From NCBI RefSeq assembly GCF_000517545.1, contig NZ_BAIV01000037.1, positions 1 to 53,336 of the forward strand: a DNA stretch of 53,336 nucleotides. Reading direction: 5' to 3'. Below the pieces are notes generated by a model. It saw only the letters and a program-made list of their open reading frames with translations. It was not told the DNA's origin and made no database searches. Below are positions 1 to 9,646 of this stretch, one piece after another; within the stretch, counting starts at the first letter, position 1, and each line of letters opens with the position of its first letter. The position numbers and the translations under genes are program-made. This DNA is from Bacteroides reticulotermitis JCM 10512. Lineage in GTDB: Bacteria; Bacteroidota; Bacteroidia; Bacteroidales; Bacteroidaceae.

Positions 1-102
1 AGTTCGGGCGACCCCGACACATCGAAAACCGCCGCGTCGTGGTTCGGCGCGTGTATCTTCCTGATTGTAGCCGCTACCATCCTGCGCTCCTTCTTCCTGT
101 AA
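1..102 (+). CDS. traE: TraE, C-terminal end (DUF4134), cut by window edge
   Basis: Only the last 33 codons are present; the gene starts before the window. Frame 1 reads to a TAA at 100-102 and holds one hydrophobic segment (ACIFLIVAATILRSFFL), as expected for the C-terminal membrane helix of TraE, the small VirB2-like protein of Bacteroides conjugative elements. The neighbour traF begins 14 bases later, matching the conserved E-F-G order. The call rests on position and the hydrophobic tail because the rest is missing. Confidence 0.7.
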   Translation, partial: SSGDPDTSKTAASWFGACIFLIVAATILRSFFL

Positions 103-116
103 TCTTCATAATAACA

Positions 117-458
117 ATGATTATGGAGTACAATATAAATAAAGGAATCGGAAAGAGCGTCGAGTTCAAGGGTTTGAAAGCGCAATACCTGTTTATTTTC
201 GCGGGCGGACTGCTCTCCGTGTTCGTCGTCTTCGTCATCCTTTACATGGCGGGCGTCGATCAATGGTTTTGCATCGGCTTCGGCGTTATTGCCGCTTCCG
301 CGCTGGTATGGCTGACCTTCAACCTGAATGCGAAATACGGCGAGTACGGGCTGATGAAACTGCTGGCAAAACGCCAGCACCCGCATTATCTGATTAACCG
401 CAAGAACTCGCGCCGCTTCTTCCTGCACCGTAAGAGAAAGGAGGCCGTGTATGCGTAA
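117..458 (+). CDS. traF: TraF (DUF4133), VirB3-like membrane protein
   Basis: Small inner-membrane component of the type IV secretion channel of Bacteroides ICEs. From the ATG at 117 (or 123) the protein is about 113 aa: a short N-terminal stretch with a KGIGKSVEFKGLKAQY segment, two hydrophobic helices (roughly residues 25-45 and 50-70), then a basic cytoplasmic tail. The open frame reaches back to 39, but 117 is preferred because it lies just after the traE stop. The end overlaps the traG start by 8 bases, implying translational coupling. Confidence 0.85.
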   Translation: MIMEYNINKGIGKSVEFKGLKAQYLFIFAGGLLSVFVVFVILYMAGVDQWFCIGFGVIAASALVWLTFNLNAKYGEYGLMKLLAKRQHPHYLINRKNSRRFFLHRKRKEAVYA

Positions 459-2955
459 CACACTAAAAGCAGCCACCATCGAAAGCAAGTTCCCCTTGCT
501 TTCGGTGGAACACGGCTGCATCATCAGCAAGGACGCGGATATTACGGTAGCTTTCCGGGTGGACTTGCCCGAACTGTTCACCGTAACCTCCGCCGAATAT
601 GAAGCGATACACTCGGCATGGGCGAAAGCGGTGAAGGTGTTGCCGGATTACTCGGTTATCCAAAAGCAGGATTGGTTCACAAAAGAGAACTACAAGCCGG
701 AAACGGACAGGGAAGACATGAGTTTCCTGTCCCGGTCTTTTGAAAGGCATTTTAACGAACGTCCCTACCTGAACCACACCTGTTTCCTCTACCTGACAAA
801 GACGACGAAAGAGCGGATGCGCATGCAAAGCAACTTTTCCAGCCTTTGCCGGGGTAACATCATCCCAAAGGAAGTCAATAAGGACACGGCGGTAAAATTT
901 CTGGAGGCTGTCGGCCAGTTCGAGCGCATTGTAAACGACAGCGGGTTTGTCCGCCTCACGCGCCTTGCTTCGGACGAAATAACGGGAACGCCGGAAAGCG
1001 CGGGGCTTATCGAAAAATACTTTGCCCTGTCGCTCGACGACACAACCTGCCTGGAGGATATGGAACTCGGTGCGGACGGCCTTCGTGTGGGCGATAAACA
1101 TATTTGCCTGCACACGGTGTCGGACGTGGAAGACTTGCCCGGAACGGTCGGAACGGATATGCGCTATGAACGTTTGTCCACCGACCGGAGCGACTGCCGG
1201 TTGAGTTTTGCCGCACCCATCGGACTGCTGTTGTCCTGCGATCATGTGTACAATCAATACATTTTCTTGGATGACAGTGCCGAAAACCTGCGGAAATTCG
1301 AGAAGTCTGCCCGCAACATGCAATCCCTGTCCCGCTATTCAAGGGGTAATCAAATCAATAAGGAGTGGGTCGATAAATATTTGAATGAGGCTCACTCGTT
1401 TGGTTTAACTTCTGTCCGGGCGCATTTCAACGTCATAGCGTGGTCGGATGATGCCGAAGAATTAAAGCATATCCGTAACGACGTCGGCAGCCAGTTGGCT
1501 TTAATGGAATGCAAGCCGCGCCACAACACGACGGACGCGGCAACGCTCTATTGGGCGGCGATGCCGGGCAATGCGGGGGATTTTCCGAGTGAAGAATCGT
1601 TTTATACATTCATAGAGCCTGCCCTGTGCTTCTTCACCGGGGAAACGAATTATAAATCTTCGCCTTCCCCTTTCGGGATCAAGATGTGCGACCGCGTGTC
1701 GGGAAAGCCCCTCCATGTGGATATTTCCGACCTTCCGATGAAAAAGGGAATTACCACCAACCGCAACAAGTTTGTCTTGGGGCCATCCGGCAGCGGGAAA
1801 TCCTTCTTTATGAACCACCTTGTGAGGCAATACTGGGAACAGGGAACGCACGTCGTCCTCGTGGACACGGGTAACAGCTATCAGGGCTTGTGCGAAATGA
1901 TACGCCGCAAGACCAAAGGGGAAGACGGTATCTATTTCACCTACACCGAGGAAAGCCCGATTTCGTTCAATCCGTTCTACACGGACGACTGTGTGTTCGA
2001 CGTCGAGAAGAAGGACAGCATCAAGACGCTGCTGCTCACGCTCTGGAAGTCCGAGGACGACAGGGTCAGCAAGACCGAAAGCGGGGAACTCGGCAGCGCG
2101 GTATCGGCCTATATCGAGCGGATAAGGGCAGACCGTTCTATCGTCCCCTCGTTCAACACCTTCTACGAGTTTATGCGGGACGATTACCGCCGGGAACTGG
2201 AAGAAAGGGAAATCAAGGTAAGCAAAGAGGATTTTAATATCGACAACATGCTGACCACCCTGCGCCAGTATTACCGGGGCGGACGTTTCGACTTCCTCCT
2301 CAACTCGGACAAAAACATCGACCTGCTTTCCAAGCGCTTCATTGTCTTCGAGATAGATTCCATAAAAGAGAACAAGGAATTGTTTCCCGTGGTTACGATT
2401 ATCATCATGGAGGCGTTCATAAACAAAATGCGCCGCCTGAAAGGTGTCCGCAAGCAACTGATTGTGGAGGAGGCGTGGAAAGCCCTTTCGTCCGCGAATA
2501 TGGCTGAGTATCTGAAATATATGTACAAAACGGTAAGGAAATATTTCGGGGAAGCCGTCGTCGTAACGCAAGAAGTGGACGACATCATCGCCTCGCCCGT
2601 CGTGAAGGAAAGTATCATCAATAACTCCGACTGCAAGATACTGTTAGACCAACGCAAGTACATGAACAAGTTCGACAGTATCCAAGCCCTTTTGGGACTT
2701 ACCGAAAAGGAAAAGGGGCAAATCCTTTCCATCAACATGGCCAACAACCCTTCAAGAAAATACAAGGAGGTGTGGTTTGGTCTGGGCGGGGTGCAGTCAG
2801 CGGTGTACGCCACCGAGGTCAGCGCCGAGGAATACATGACCTACACGACCGAGGAAACGGAGAAGCTGGAAGTGATGCAAAAAACCGAAGAATTGGGTGG
2901 CAATATTGAACTGGCTATTAAACAGATAGCTGAAAGCAAGCGAAATAAAAATTAA
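451..2955 (+). CDS. traG: TraG, VirB4-type conjugation ATPase
   Basis: Large cytoplasmic ATPase (834 aa, usual length for the family) that energises pilus or channel assembly of the conjugative type IV system. The N-terminal half is the TraG/DUF3875 region; the C-terminal half is a P-loop domain with Walker A GPSGSGKS at residues 444-451 and Walker B QLIVEEAW near residues 669-676, followed by VVVTQEVDDI, typical of VirB4 proteins. A good Shine-Dalgarno (AAGGAGG) lies before the ATG and overlaps the end of traF. The frame is intact. The long open frames on the opposite strand are codon-bias shadows. Confidence 0.95.
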   Translation: MRNTLKAATIESKFPLLSVEHGCIISKDADITVAFRVDLPELFTVTSAEYEAIHSAWAKAVKVLPDYSVIQKQDWFTKENYKPETDREDMSFLSRSFERHFNERPYLNHTCFLYLTKTTKERMRMQSNFSSLCRGNIIPKEVNKDTAVKFLEAVGQFERIVNDSGFVRLTRLASDEITGTPESAGLIEKYFALSLDDTTCLEDMELGADGLRVGDKHICLHTVSDVEDLPGTVGTDMRYERLSTDRSDCRLSFAAPIGLLLSCDHVYNQYIFLDDSAENLRKFEKSARNMQSLSRYSRGNQINKEWVDKYLNEAHSFGLTSVRAHFNVIAWSDDAEELKHIRNDVGSQLALMECKPRHNTTDAATLYWAAMPGNAGDFPSEESFYTFIEPALCFFTGETNYKSSPSPFGIKMCDRVSGKPLHVDISDLPMKKGITTNRNKFVLGPSGSGKSFFMNHLVRQYWEQGTHVVLVDTGNSYQGLCEMIRRKTKGEDGIYFTYTEESPISFNPFYTDDCVFDVEKKDSIKTLLLTLWKSEDDRVSKTESGELGSAVSAYIERIRADRSIVPSFNTFYEFMRDDYRRELEEREIKVSKEDFNIDNMLTTLRQYYRGGRFDFLLNSDKNIDLLSKRFIVFEIDSIKENKELFPVVTIIIMEAFINKMRRLKGVRKQLIVEEAWKALSSANMAEYLKYMYKTVRKYFGEAVVVTQEVDDIIASPVVKESIINNSDCKILLDQRKYMNKFDSIQALLGLTEKEKGQILSINMANNPSRKYKEVWFGLGGVQSAVYATEVSAEEYMTYTTEETEKLEVMQKTEELGGNIELAIKQIAESKRNKN

Positions 2956-2996
2956 GTATTAACCGGGGCTTTACGCCCCATAACCACTAAAAAATC

Positions 2997-3185
2997 ATGT
3001 CAAGTAAATTCAGTAAAGAACAGTTGGAAAAGCTGGCGCTCTACACCGCGGGAATCAACAGTATCCTGTTGGAAGCGTTGCTGGCTTCGCCGTCGCCGGA
3101 ATCGGAAGACGGGGAAGGAGAACGGGATGTTGAGGTAGAAATCTTCATTGTCGAAAAGGACAAAGAGCCTAAATCCCAAAAGTAA
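2997..3185 (+). CDS. small acidic hypothetical protein in the tra operon
   Basis: 62 aa. The N-terminal half is helix-forming (EQLEKLALYTAGINSILLEALLA) and is followed by a strongly acidic tail rich in Glu and Asp. No family recognised. It lies between traG and the DUF3876 gene in the same orientation, 41 bases after traG and a short GGGGC-TTTAC-GCCCC hairpin (2965-2979). The next gene starts 12 bases after it behind a strong AAGGAGG. Coding is supported by context and by the frame being closed exactly between its neighbours. Confidence 0.6.
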   Translation: MSSKFSKEQLEKLALYTAGINSILLEALLASPSPESEDGEGERDVEVEIFIVEKDKEPKSQK

Positions 3186-3197
3186 GGAGGATGCGCC

Positions 3198-3503
3198 ATG
3201 TTCAGGAACAACAGTAACGTACCAGACCCATGTACCACGCGGACGCTTTTTCCCCTGCGGGAAATCGCCGGACGGTGGGTAAGCCCCGGCGGGTCGCCGG
3301 AAGTGCGTATAGTTTTCACGGGGACGCGCTACCGGCTGGAGTTTTCATACGATGCCGCCACGGTCTTTACCTGCCCGATCCGCAGGCAGTGGGGAGTTAC
3401 GTTCTTTTGCCTGTACGGGCGCATCAGGATAAGTTATGACGCCGAAAGGGACGTACTCATACTTTCCGACTACGGCGAATATATCCGGGCGGATGAGGAA
3501 TAG
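3198..3503 (+). CDS. DUF3876 conjugation-associated protein
   Basis: 101 aa soluble protein of the tra operon, placed between traG and traI as DUF3876 genes commonly are. It contains a lipocalin-like beta-rich pattern (REIAGRWVSPGG, VRIVFTGTRYRLEF, CPIRRQWGVTFF) and no membrane segment. The ATG at 3198 follows the Shine-Dalgarno AAGGAGG at 3183-3189. Its function in transfer is not established. The assignment is by memory of the family and position. Confidence 0.7.
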   Translation: MFRNNSNVPDPCTTRTLFPLREIAGRWVSPGGSPEVRIVFTGTRYRLEFSYDAATVFTCPIRRQWGVTFFCLYGRIRISYDAERDVLILSDYGEYIRADEE

Positions 3504-3567
3504 CCCATACGTGGCTATTCCCACACCGGATAAAAAAATCAGTATTAACAATCAAAAAAAATCAAAA

Positions 3568-4188
3568 ATGAAAAAGATGTTTTTATGCCTTATGGCAATC
3601 GCGCTTTGCTGTACTTTTCAGGCACGGGCGCAATGGGCGGTCATTGACCCATCGAACCTCGCGCAGAATATCCTGACGGTTTCCAAAACCGCCACCACTG
3701 CGACCAATGTAATTAACTCCTTCAAGGAAATGCAGAAAATCTACGATCAGGGGAAACAGTATTACGACAAACTGCAATCGGTGCATAATCTTATCAAGGA
3801 TGCCCGAAAGGTTAAGGAAACGGTGGAAATGGTCAGCGAAATATCGCAGATATATTCCACCAACTTCAACAGGATGCTGACGGATAAGAATTTCTCCGTT
3901 GCAGAACTGGAAGCCATATCGTATGGGTATTCCAAACTGCTGAAAGAGAGCGGAAACCTGCTTTCTGATATAAAGGATATCGTTTCGGCCACCAACGGGC
4001 TTTCCATGACCGACGCCGAGCGTATGGACGTGATAGGCGGGATACATGCCAAAATGGTCGAATACCGCAACCTTGTCCGGTACTATTCCCAAAAGAGTAT
4101 CTCCGTTTCCTTTATCCGCAGCCAGCAGTCGGGCGACATGGAGCGGGTACGCGCCCTGTATGGCAGTCCATCCGAAAGATACTGGTAA
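3568..4188 (+). CDS. traI: TraI (DUF4141), secreted conjugation protein
   Basis: 206 aa from the ATG at 3568. The protein starts MKKMFLCLMAIALCCTFQARAQ, a clear Sec signal peptide with cleavage after ARA; the open frame extends upstream to 3436 but those codons lack a signal peptide and overlap the previous gene. The rest is helical with a coiled-coil look (KTATTATNVINSFKEMQKIYDQG), like the VirB5-type periplasmic TraI of Bacteroides elements. It lies 26 bases before traJ. Confidence 0.85.
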   Translation: MKKMFLCLMAIALCCTFQARAQWAVIDPSNLAQNILTVSKTATTATNVINSFKEMQKIYDQGKQYYDKLQSVHNLIKDARKVKETVEMVSEISQIYSTNFNRMLTDKNFSVAELEAISYGYSKLLKESGNLLSDIKDIVSATNGLSMTDAERMDVIGGIHAKMVEYRNLVRYYSQKSISVSFIRSQQSGDMERVRALYGSPSERYW

Positions 4189-4214
4189 CAACAATGAAGA
4201 ATTAAAAATTAAAA

Positions 4215-5260
4215 ATGATGTTGTTAGCAATAGATTTTGAGAACCTGCACCAGCTTCTTCGGAACCTGTATCAGGAAATGATGCCCCTGTGCGGCGACAT
4301 GGTGGGTGTGGCCAAGGGCTTGGCAGGCTTCGGCGCACTGTTCTATGTAGCCTACCGCGTATGGCAGGCTTTAGCCAGGGCGGAGCCGGTGGACGTATAT
4401 CCGCTGTTACGTCCGTTTGCGATTGGCTTATGCATTATGTTTTTTCCCACAATCGTACTCGGCACGATCAACGCCGTTATGTCGCCCGTTGTTAAAGGGA
4501 CGCATACCATACTGGAGTCGCAGATAACAGACGTACACGACTTGCAGAAGCAAAAAGAACAGTTGGAATACGATGCGCGGGTGCGCGAGGGCAAGGCGTG
4601 GCTGGTCAATGATGAAGTGTACGACCAGAAGATGAAGGATTTGGGAATACTGGATGCAACGGAGAAGCTCGGCATGTGGGTGGAACGCGGCTTTTACGAC
4701 ATGAAGATGTGGTTCCGGCAGTTGATCCGGGATTTCTTTGAACTGCTGTTCAATGCCGCTTCCCTGACGGTCGATACCCTGCGTACCTTCTTTTTGGTCG
4801 TGCTGTCCGTATTGGGGCCGGTGGCCTTCGCCTTCTCCGTTTACGACGGTTTCCAGTCCACGCTGACCGGGTGGCTCTCCCGCTACATCAGCGTGTACCT
4901 GTGGCTGCCCGTAGCCGACCTGTTTTCGGCGGTGCTGTCCAAAATACAGGCGCTCATGCTGAAAACGGACATCGCCCTGCTGCAAGACCCGTCATACGTG
5001 CCGGACGGCTCGGACGGGGTACATATCATTTTCCTCATTATAGGGATTATCGGGTATTTCAGCGTCCCGACGGTGGCGAACTGGATTATCCAGTCGGGCG
5101 GCATGGGAAGCTCGATGAAGGGGGTTAATTCGATGGGAAGCAAAGGCGCTGCAATGGTTGGAGCGCAGCCGGAGCCGCTGCCGGGAATATGGCCGGACGC
5201 GCCGGGGGGGCTGTTAAAAATATCGCAGGACGCCTGCTGAACAGGTCGAAAAGTGAATAA
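4215..5260 (+). CDS. traJ: TraJ, VirB6-like inner-membrane protein, apparent frameshift
   Basis: Polytopic membrane protein of the conjugation channel. It has about six hydrophobic segments, including FGALFYVAYRVW, PFAIGLCIMFFPTIVL, TFFLVVLSVLGPVAFAF and IIFLIIGIIGYFSV. The initial frame runs to a TGA at 5240, but after about 5164 it reads QPEPLPGIWPDAPGG, while the -1 frame reads AAGAAAGNMAGRAGG and ends NRSKSE at a TAA (5258-5260), the expected Ala/Gly-rich TraJ tail. One base is therefore missing near 5164 (GGAGC|GCAGCC). Translation by ribosomal shifting cannot be excluded but nothing suggests it. Confidence 0.85.
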
Positions 5261-5279
5261 GCAATTAATAATTAAAACA

Positions 5280-5902
5280 ATGGAATTTAAATCATTAAAA
5301 AACATCGAAACAAGTTTCAGGCAGATACGCCTTTTCGGTATCGTATTCCTGGTTGCCTGTACCGCCGTCACCGGTTATTCGGTATGGTCGTCGTACAGTT
5401 TCGCCGAAGCGCAGCGGCAAAAGATATATGTCCTCGACGGGGGCAAGTCCTTAATGCTTGCCCTCTCGCAAGACCTTTCGCAGAACCGCCCCGTCGAAGC
5501 GCGGGAACACGTCAGGCGGTTTCACGAACTGTTCTTTACCCTTTCCCCGGATAAGTCAGCCATCGAAAGCAACATCACAAGGGCTTTGTTCCTGGTGGAT
5601 AAGAGCGCTTTCAAGTATTATCAGGATATGGCGGAAAAGGGGTACTATAACCGGATTATTTCGGGCAATATCAACCAGACTGTTGCGGTCGATAGCGTGG
5701 CGCTTGACCTTAATGTTTATCCGTACATGGCTGTAACCTACGCCCGGCAGATGATTATCCGGGCGTCGAACATCACCGAACGCAGCCTGATTACACGCTG
5801 CAACCTGATTAATTCGGTGCGCTCGGACAACAACCCGCAGGCTTCACGATGGAGAAGTTTGAAATCATTGAAAACCGCGATGTGCGGGTATTGGAAAGGT
5901 AG
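5280..5902 (+). CDS. traK: TraK, VirB8-like protein, apparent frameshift
   Basis: Inner-membrane VirB8-like assembly factor. It starts MEFKSLKNIETSFRQIRLFG, followed by one transmembrane helix and a periplasmic domain (KIYVLDGGKSLMLALSQD, GYYNRIISGNINQ). The open frame continues as a 315-codon run into traL, but after NNPQ at about 5840 the first frame gives ASRWRSLKSLK, while the -1 frame gives FTMEKFEIIENRDVRVLER and stops at 5900-5902. A single G is probably missing in CAG|GCTTC. Restored length is about 207 aa, normal for TraK. The apparent TraK-TraL fusion is thus not real. Confidence 0.85.
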
Positions 5903-5909
5903 GCAGGCT

Positions 5910-6200
5910 ATGGTAAAGAAATTATTCAGCAAAATCAATGAGTGGCTGGAAGACATCCTGCGGGGCTTGCTCGGCAGGATGACCCCAGACCGCCGGGTGA
6001 TCCTCATACTGACGATGCTCCTGGTGTTCGGCGGCCTGTCTATCTACATGACCGTAAGCAGTATCTACAACTTCGGCAGGGACAGGGGCGAAAAGATGCG
6101 GATAGAGCAGATTGAAACCCTTAAACTCCGGCTGGAGCAGCAAAGGGACAGTATTAACCTATTAAACAAATTTCACAATGGAACAGGAAAATTTGAATAA
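5910..6200 (+). CDS. traL: TraL (DUF3989) small membrane protein
   Basis: 96 aa from the ATG at 5910, 7 bases after the restored traK stop. It begins MVKKLFSKINEWLEDILRGL, an amphipathic basic N-terminus, then one transmembrane helix (VILILTMLLVFGGLSIYMTV) and a coiled-coil tail (EKMRIEQIETLKLRLEQQRD), the usual TraL layout. It overlaps traM by 23 bases, and the conserved K-L-M order supports it. In the raw reading it is fused to traK by a missing base upstream. Confidence 0.85.
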   Translation: MVKKLFSKINEWLEDILRGLLGRMTPDRRVILILTMLLVFGGLSIYMTVSSIYNFGRDRGEKMRIEQIETLKLRLEQQRDSINLLNKFHNGTGKFE

Positions 6201-7558
6201 GGGGACGCAACCGCCGGAAACGGCGGCAGCGCCCGAAGTGAACAACGAGGCTAAACAGAAGCCTCCGAAACCGGATAAGCCGAAAAAGGAACTTACTCCG
6301 GCGGAAATGCAAAAACGAAAGAAAATGCTCATCATGCCGCTGTTCTTCCTGGTTTTCGGCGCGGTCTTATGGCTGATTTTCGCCCCGTCCGGCAAGGACA
6401 AGGAAAAAGAGGCGCAGCAAGCCGGGCTGAACGTCGAACTGCCGATGCCGACCGATGGCGGGCTGGTATCCGACAAGCGCGACGCTTACGAGCGGGAAGC
6501 CATGCAGCAGAAGCAGCAGGATCGGATGCGCTCATTGCAGGATTTTTCCTACCAGCTTTCCCAGGCGGAGGAAAAAGCCAAAGCGGAAGTTCCCCAGTCC
6601 GTGGACTATTACGAAGCCCCGTCCCATACTACAGACAGACAGCGTACTTCCGCTATCCAGTCCTCGGCAGTTGCTACCAGGAGATCAACAAACAGTTGGG
6701 CGCGTGGTATGAGCAGCCGAAAGCGGATGAACAACCGCAAGCGGCGTTGGAATCCCGCATGCAGGAATTGGAGCGCAAACTGGTGGAAGCCGAACAGCGT
6801 AAGGCCGCCGAAGATGAACAGGCGGCAATGCTGGAAAAATCCTACCAAATGGCGGCGAGATATATGCCGCAAACCGTACAGGAAGCAAACGGAGCGGCAA
6901 CGGGCGAAACTTCCGCTACGGCGGGGCAATCCGGTAAAACGGCAATCCAACCCATAAAACAGGTTCGGCAAAACGTCGTGTCGCTGTTGTCGGCTCCCAT
7001 GAGTAACGGGGAATTTATTTCGGCATACAGCAAACCGCGTAACCTGGGCTTTTTGACCGCTGCCGGGAACGAAGGCGTTCAAGATAAAAACAGCATCCGC
7101 GCCTGTGTCTATCAAACCGTCACGCTCACAGGCGGGAAGGAGGTGCAAATAAGGCTGCTTGAACCATGCGGGCGGGGGAAACGGTAATACCCGCCAATGC
7201 CATTATTACCGGGTCGTGCAAGATTACGGGCGAACGGCTGGACGTTGCGGTTAATTCCATACAGTATGATGGTAACATTATTCCTGTCGAACTTTTGGTG
7301 TACGACATGGATGGCCAGCGTGGGGTGTTCGTACCCGGTTCGGACGAAATAAACGCCGCCAAAGAAGTCGCCGCAACGCTGGCAAATTCCGCCGGAACAA
7401 GCATTATGATTTCCGACAACGCGGGGTCGCAACTTGCCGCCGATATGGGAAAGGGACTTATTCAGGGAGCATCGCAGTATGTGAGCAAGAAAATGAGCGT
7501 GGTCAAAGTAACGCTGAAAGCGAATTACCGTCTGCTCCTGCTTCCGAAAACGCAATAA
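6178..7558 (+). CDS. traM: TraM, VirB10-like channel protein, two apparent frameshifts
   Basis: VirB10-like protein bridging inner and outer membranes. Cytoplasmic Pro/Lys-rich N-terminus (about 45 aa), a transmembrane helix (MLIMPLFFLVFGAVLWLIF), a coiled-coil/Gln-rich linker, then the C-terminal domain (TVIPANAIITGSCKITGERL, GVFVPGSDEINAAKEVAATL). Three consecutive frames are needed: frame 1 to about 6674, where the -1 frame continues as YQEINKQLGAWYEQP, and again near 7165, where LLEP is followed by MRAGETVIPANAI in the next -1 frame. Each shift equals one missing base (TTGC|TACC and AACC|ATG). The restored protein is about 460 aa. Confidence 0.85.
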
Positions 7559-7618
7559 ATAATCGCAAAACACCACTAAAAAAAATCTTTTTGTCAAACA
7601 ATTTAAAATTAAAAAGCA

Positions 7619-8568
7619 ATGAAACATCTTTTGATTCTGCTTGCCTTCGTGGTAAGCGCCTTTACTGCCAATGCGCAGGAAAAAACTACCGACACGGTAG
7701 CCGTACAAACGATGCCCTCCACAGGGGATTATTACCGGGGCTATACGCGCCCGCTGACCTTCAACCGGATGATTCCGCCATACGCTTTGGAGGTAACGTT
7801 TAACAAAACGGTGCATGTCATTTTCCCGTCCGCCATCCGCTATGTGGACTTGGGGAGCGCCGATCTCATGGCAGCCAAAGCCGACGGCACGGAGAACGTG
7901 CTGCGAGTCAAAGCTGCCCTGCGCGACTTTTCGCAGGAAAGCAACCTTGCCGTGATTACCGAAGATGGGGCGTATTATGCCTTCAACGTCAAATACGCCG
8001 ATGAGCCGGTAAAACTCTCTGTTGAAATGACCGACTTCCTGCACGATGGCGAAGCGGTAAACCGCCCGAACAATGCCTTACAGGTCTATATGCAGGAATT
8101 GGGGCAGGAATCGCCGCTGCTGGTACGCCTGATTATGCAGTCCATCTACAAAAACAACGACCGCGAAATCAAACATATCGGCTGCAAGCGTTTCGGCATA
8201 CAGCATACGCTAAAGGGGATTTATACCCATAACGGGCTGCTGTATTTCCACCTGCAACTGAAAAACTCGTCCAACGTGCCGTTCAACGTCGATTTTATCA
8301 CTTTCAAAATCGTGGATAAGCAGGTAGCGAAGCGTACCGCCATTCAGGAACAGGTTCTGTGGCCGCTCCGCGCTACAATAATTTGATGTTGATTGGAGGG
8401 CAGCGTACCGAGCGAATGGTCTTTGCCTTGCCGAAATTCACCATTCCCGACGATAAGATGCTGGTCGTGGAACTCAACGAACAGAACGGCGGACGGCATC
8501 AGCGGTTTACCGTCGATAACACCGATTTGGTTCGCGCCCGTGTCATTAACGAATTAAAAGTAAAGTAA
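7619..8568 (+). CDS. traN: TraN, VirB9-like protein, apparent frameshift
   Basis: Periplasmic/outer-membrane VirB9-like core component. Signal peptide MKHLLILLAFVVSAFTANAQ, then a beta-rich protein (LTFNRMIPPYALEVTFNKTV, HVIFPSAIRYVDLGSADLMA). The first frame ends WPLRATII at 8386, but the -1 frame from about 8374 continues YNNLMLIGGQRTERMVFALP to a TAA at 8566-8568, the conserved TraN tail. One base is missing at CGCGC|TACAAT (8373/8374). Restored length is about 316 aa. traO starts one base after the stop. Confidence 0.87.
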
Positions 8569-8569
8569 A

Positions 8570-9154
8570 ATGAAACGGATAACAATTATCCTTACGCTTG
8601 CCCTATGCTTCGCCCTTCCGGGCGGGGCATACGCACAGCGTTGCTTACCCGGTATGCGGAGCATACAGGTAACGGGCGGCATGGCGGACGGTATTTATTC
8701 GTCTGCAACTCAAAATGAAACGGGCTATTACTTCGGCGCTTCGATGGCTACCTACGCCAAAAACTGCAACAAATGGGTGTTCGGTGCGGAATATCTTGAG
8801 CGGTACTATCCCTATAAGGACAGCCGTATCCCTGTGGCGCAATTCACGGGAGAGGGCGGGTATTTCCTGAATATCCTCGCCGATGGCTCCAAAACGTTTT
8901 TCCTTTCGCTGGGCGGTTCGGCTTTGGCGGGGTATGAAACATCGAATTGGGGAGAAAAAACCCTGTACGACGGTTCTGCGCTCCGGAACAAGGACGCATT
9001 TATCTACGGCGGGGCAATCACCCTCGAAATCGAAACTTACCTGACCGACCGGGTTATCCTTTTGATAACGGGACGCGAGCGGGTATTGTGGGGCAACTCT
9101 ACGGGACGTTTTCATACGCAGTTCGGGGTCGGTTTACGCTTTATGGTTGATTAG
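8570..9154 (+). CDS. traO: TraO, outer-membrane-type conjugation protein
   Basis: 194 aa with a signal peptide (MKRITIILTLALCFALPGGAYA) and a mature part rich in alternating beta-strand segments (TGYYFGASMATY, GYFLNILADGSKTFFLSLGG) ending in FGVGLRFMVD, which resembles a beta-barrel protein. Family TraO of Bacteroides conjugative elements. The frame is intact. It follows traN by one base and precedes the methyltransferase by two, so it is in the same transcript. Confidence 0.88.
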   Translation: MKRITIILTLALCFALPGGAYAQRCLPGMRSIQVTGGMADGIYSSATQNETGYYFGASMATYAKNCNKWVFGAEYLERYYPYKDSRIPVAQFTGEGGYFLNILADGSKTFFLSLGGSALAGYETSNWGEKTLYDGSALRNKDAFIYGGAITLEIETYLTDRVILLITGRERVLWGNSTGRFHTQFGVGLRFMVD

Positions 9155-9156
9155 GC

Positions 9157-9617
9157 ATGAAAACGAGCGACGAGTGGTACACGCCTGCGGAGATTATACA
9201 ATCGTTGGGCGAATTTGATTTAGACCCTGCATCCTCACCGGAAGCTACCGGCAGAACCGTTCGGCAAGGCATTTCTATACCGCCGAAGAAAACGGTTTGG
9301 AAAAAGACTGGCACGGCAGGGTATGGCTCAATCCGCCTTATTCGAATCCGCTGGTACAGCAGTTCCTAATTAAGATGGCCGGGCACAATAACGGTATCGC
9401 TTTGGTTTTTGCCAAAGTAGAGGCCAAGTGGTTCCACGACATTGTGCTGCGGCACGCTGCGGCAATCAAGTTCCTTTATGACAGGGTGCGGTTCTTCAGG
9501 CCGGACGGGACACAGGGCTTACAGCCAAGAAACGGCTCCATGCTTATCGCATACGGGATGGAGAACGCCCGGATACTCTCCGGCAATACCCTGAAAGGGA
9601 AATTTTTGTATTTATAA
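9157..9617 (+). CDS. Dam-like phage-type DNA N6-adenine methyltransferase, apparent frameshift
   Basis: Resembles the phage-type DNA N6-adenine methyltransferase family (PF05869). N-terminus DEWYTPAEIIQSLGEFDLDP, then the catalytic WLNPPYSNP (the NPPY motif of amino-methyltransferases), with AALVFAK-type and FFRPDG segments later. The start lies in one frame; after about 9245 (GAAGC|TACC) the -1 frame continues as AEENGLEKDWHGRVWLNPPY to the TAA at 9615-9617. Restored it is about 153 aa. It occupies the place between traO and traQ where traP is often found. A plausible role is protecting transferred DNA from host restriction; no cognate endonuclease is visible nearby. Confidence 0.8.
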
Positions 9618-9646
9618 AATCAGTTCATCAATAAAAAATAATCACA

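Noticed and set aside
463..2571. Long minus-strand open frames (286 and 356 codons) opposite traG
   Set aside because: They mirror a well-conserved VirB4 gene with strong codon bias and have low-complexity, domain-free products; shadows of GC-rich coding sequence.
5253..6200. A novel 315-aa fused TraK-TraL protein
   Set aside because: The -1 frame after 5840 restores normal TraK end and stop; the fusion results from one missing base.
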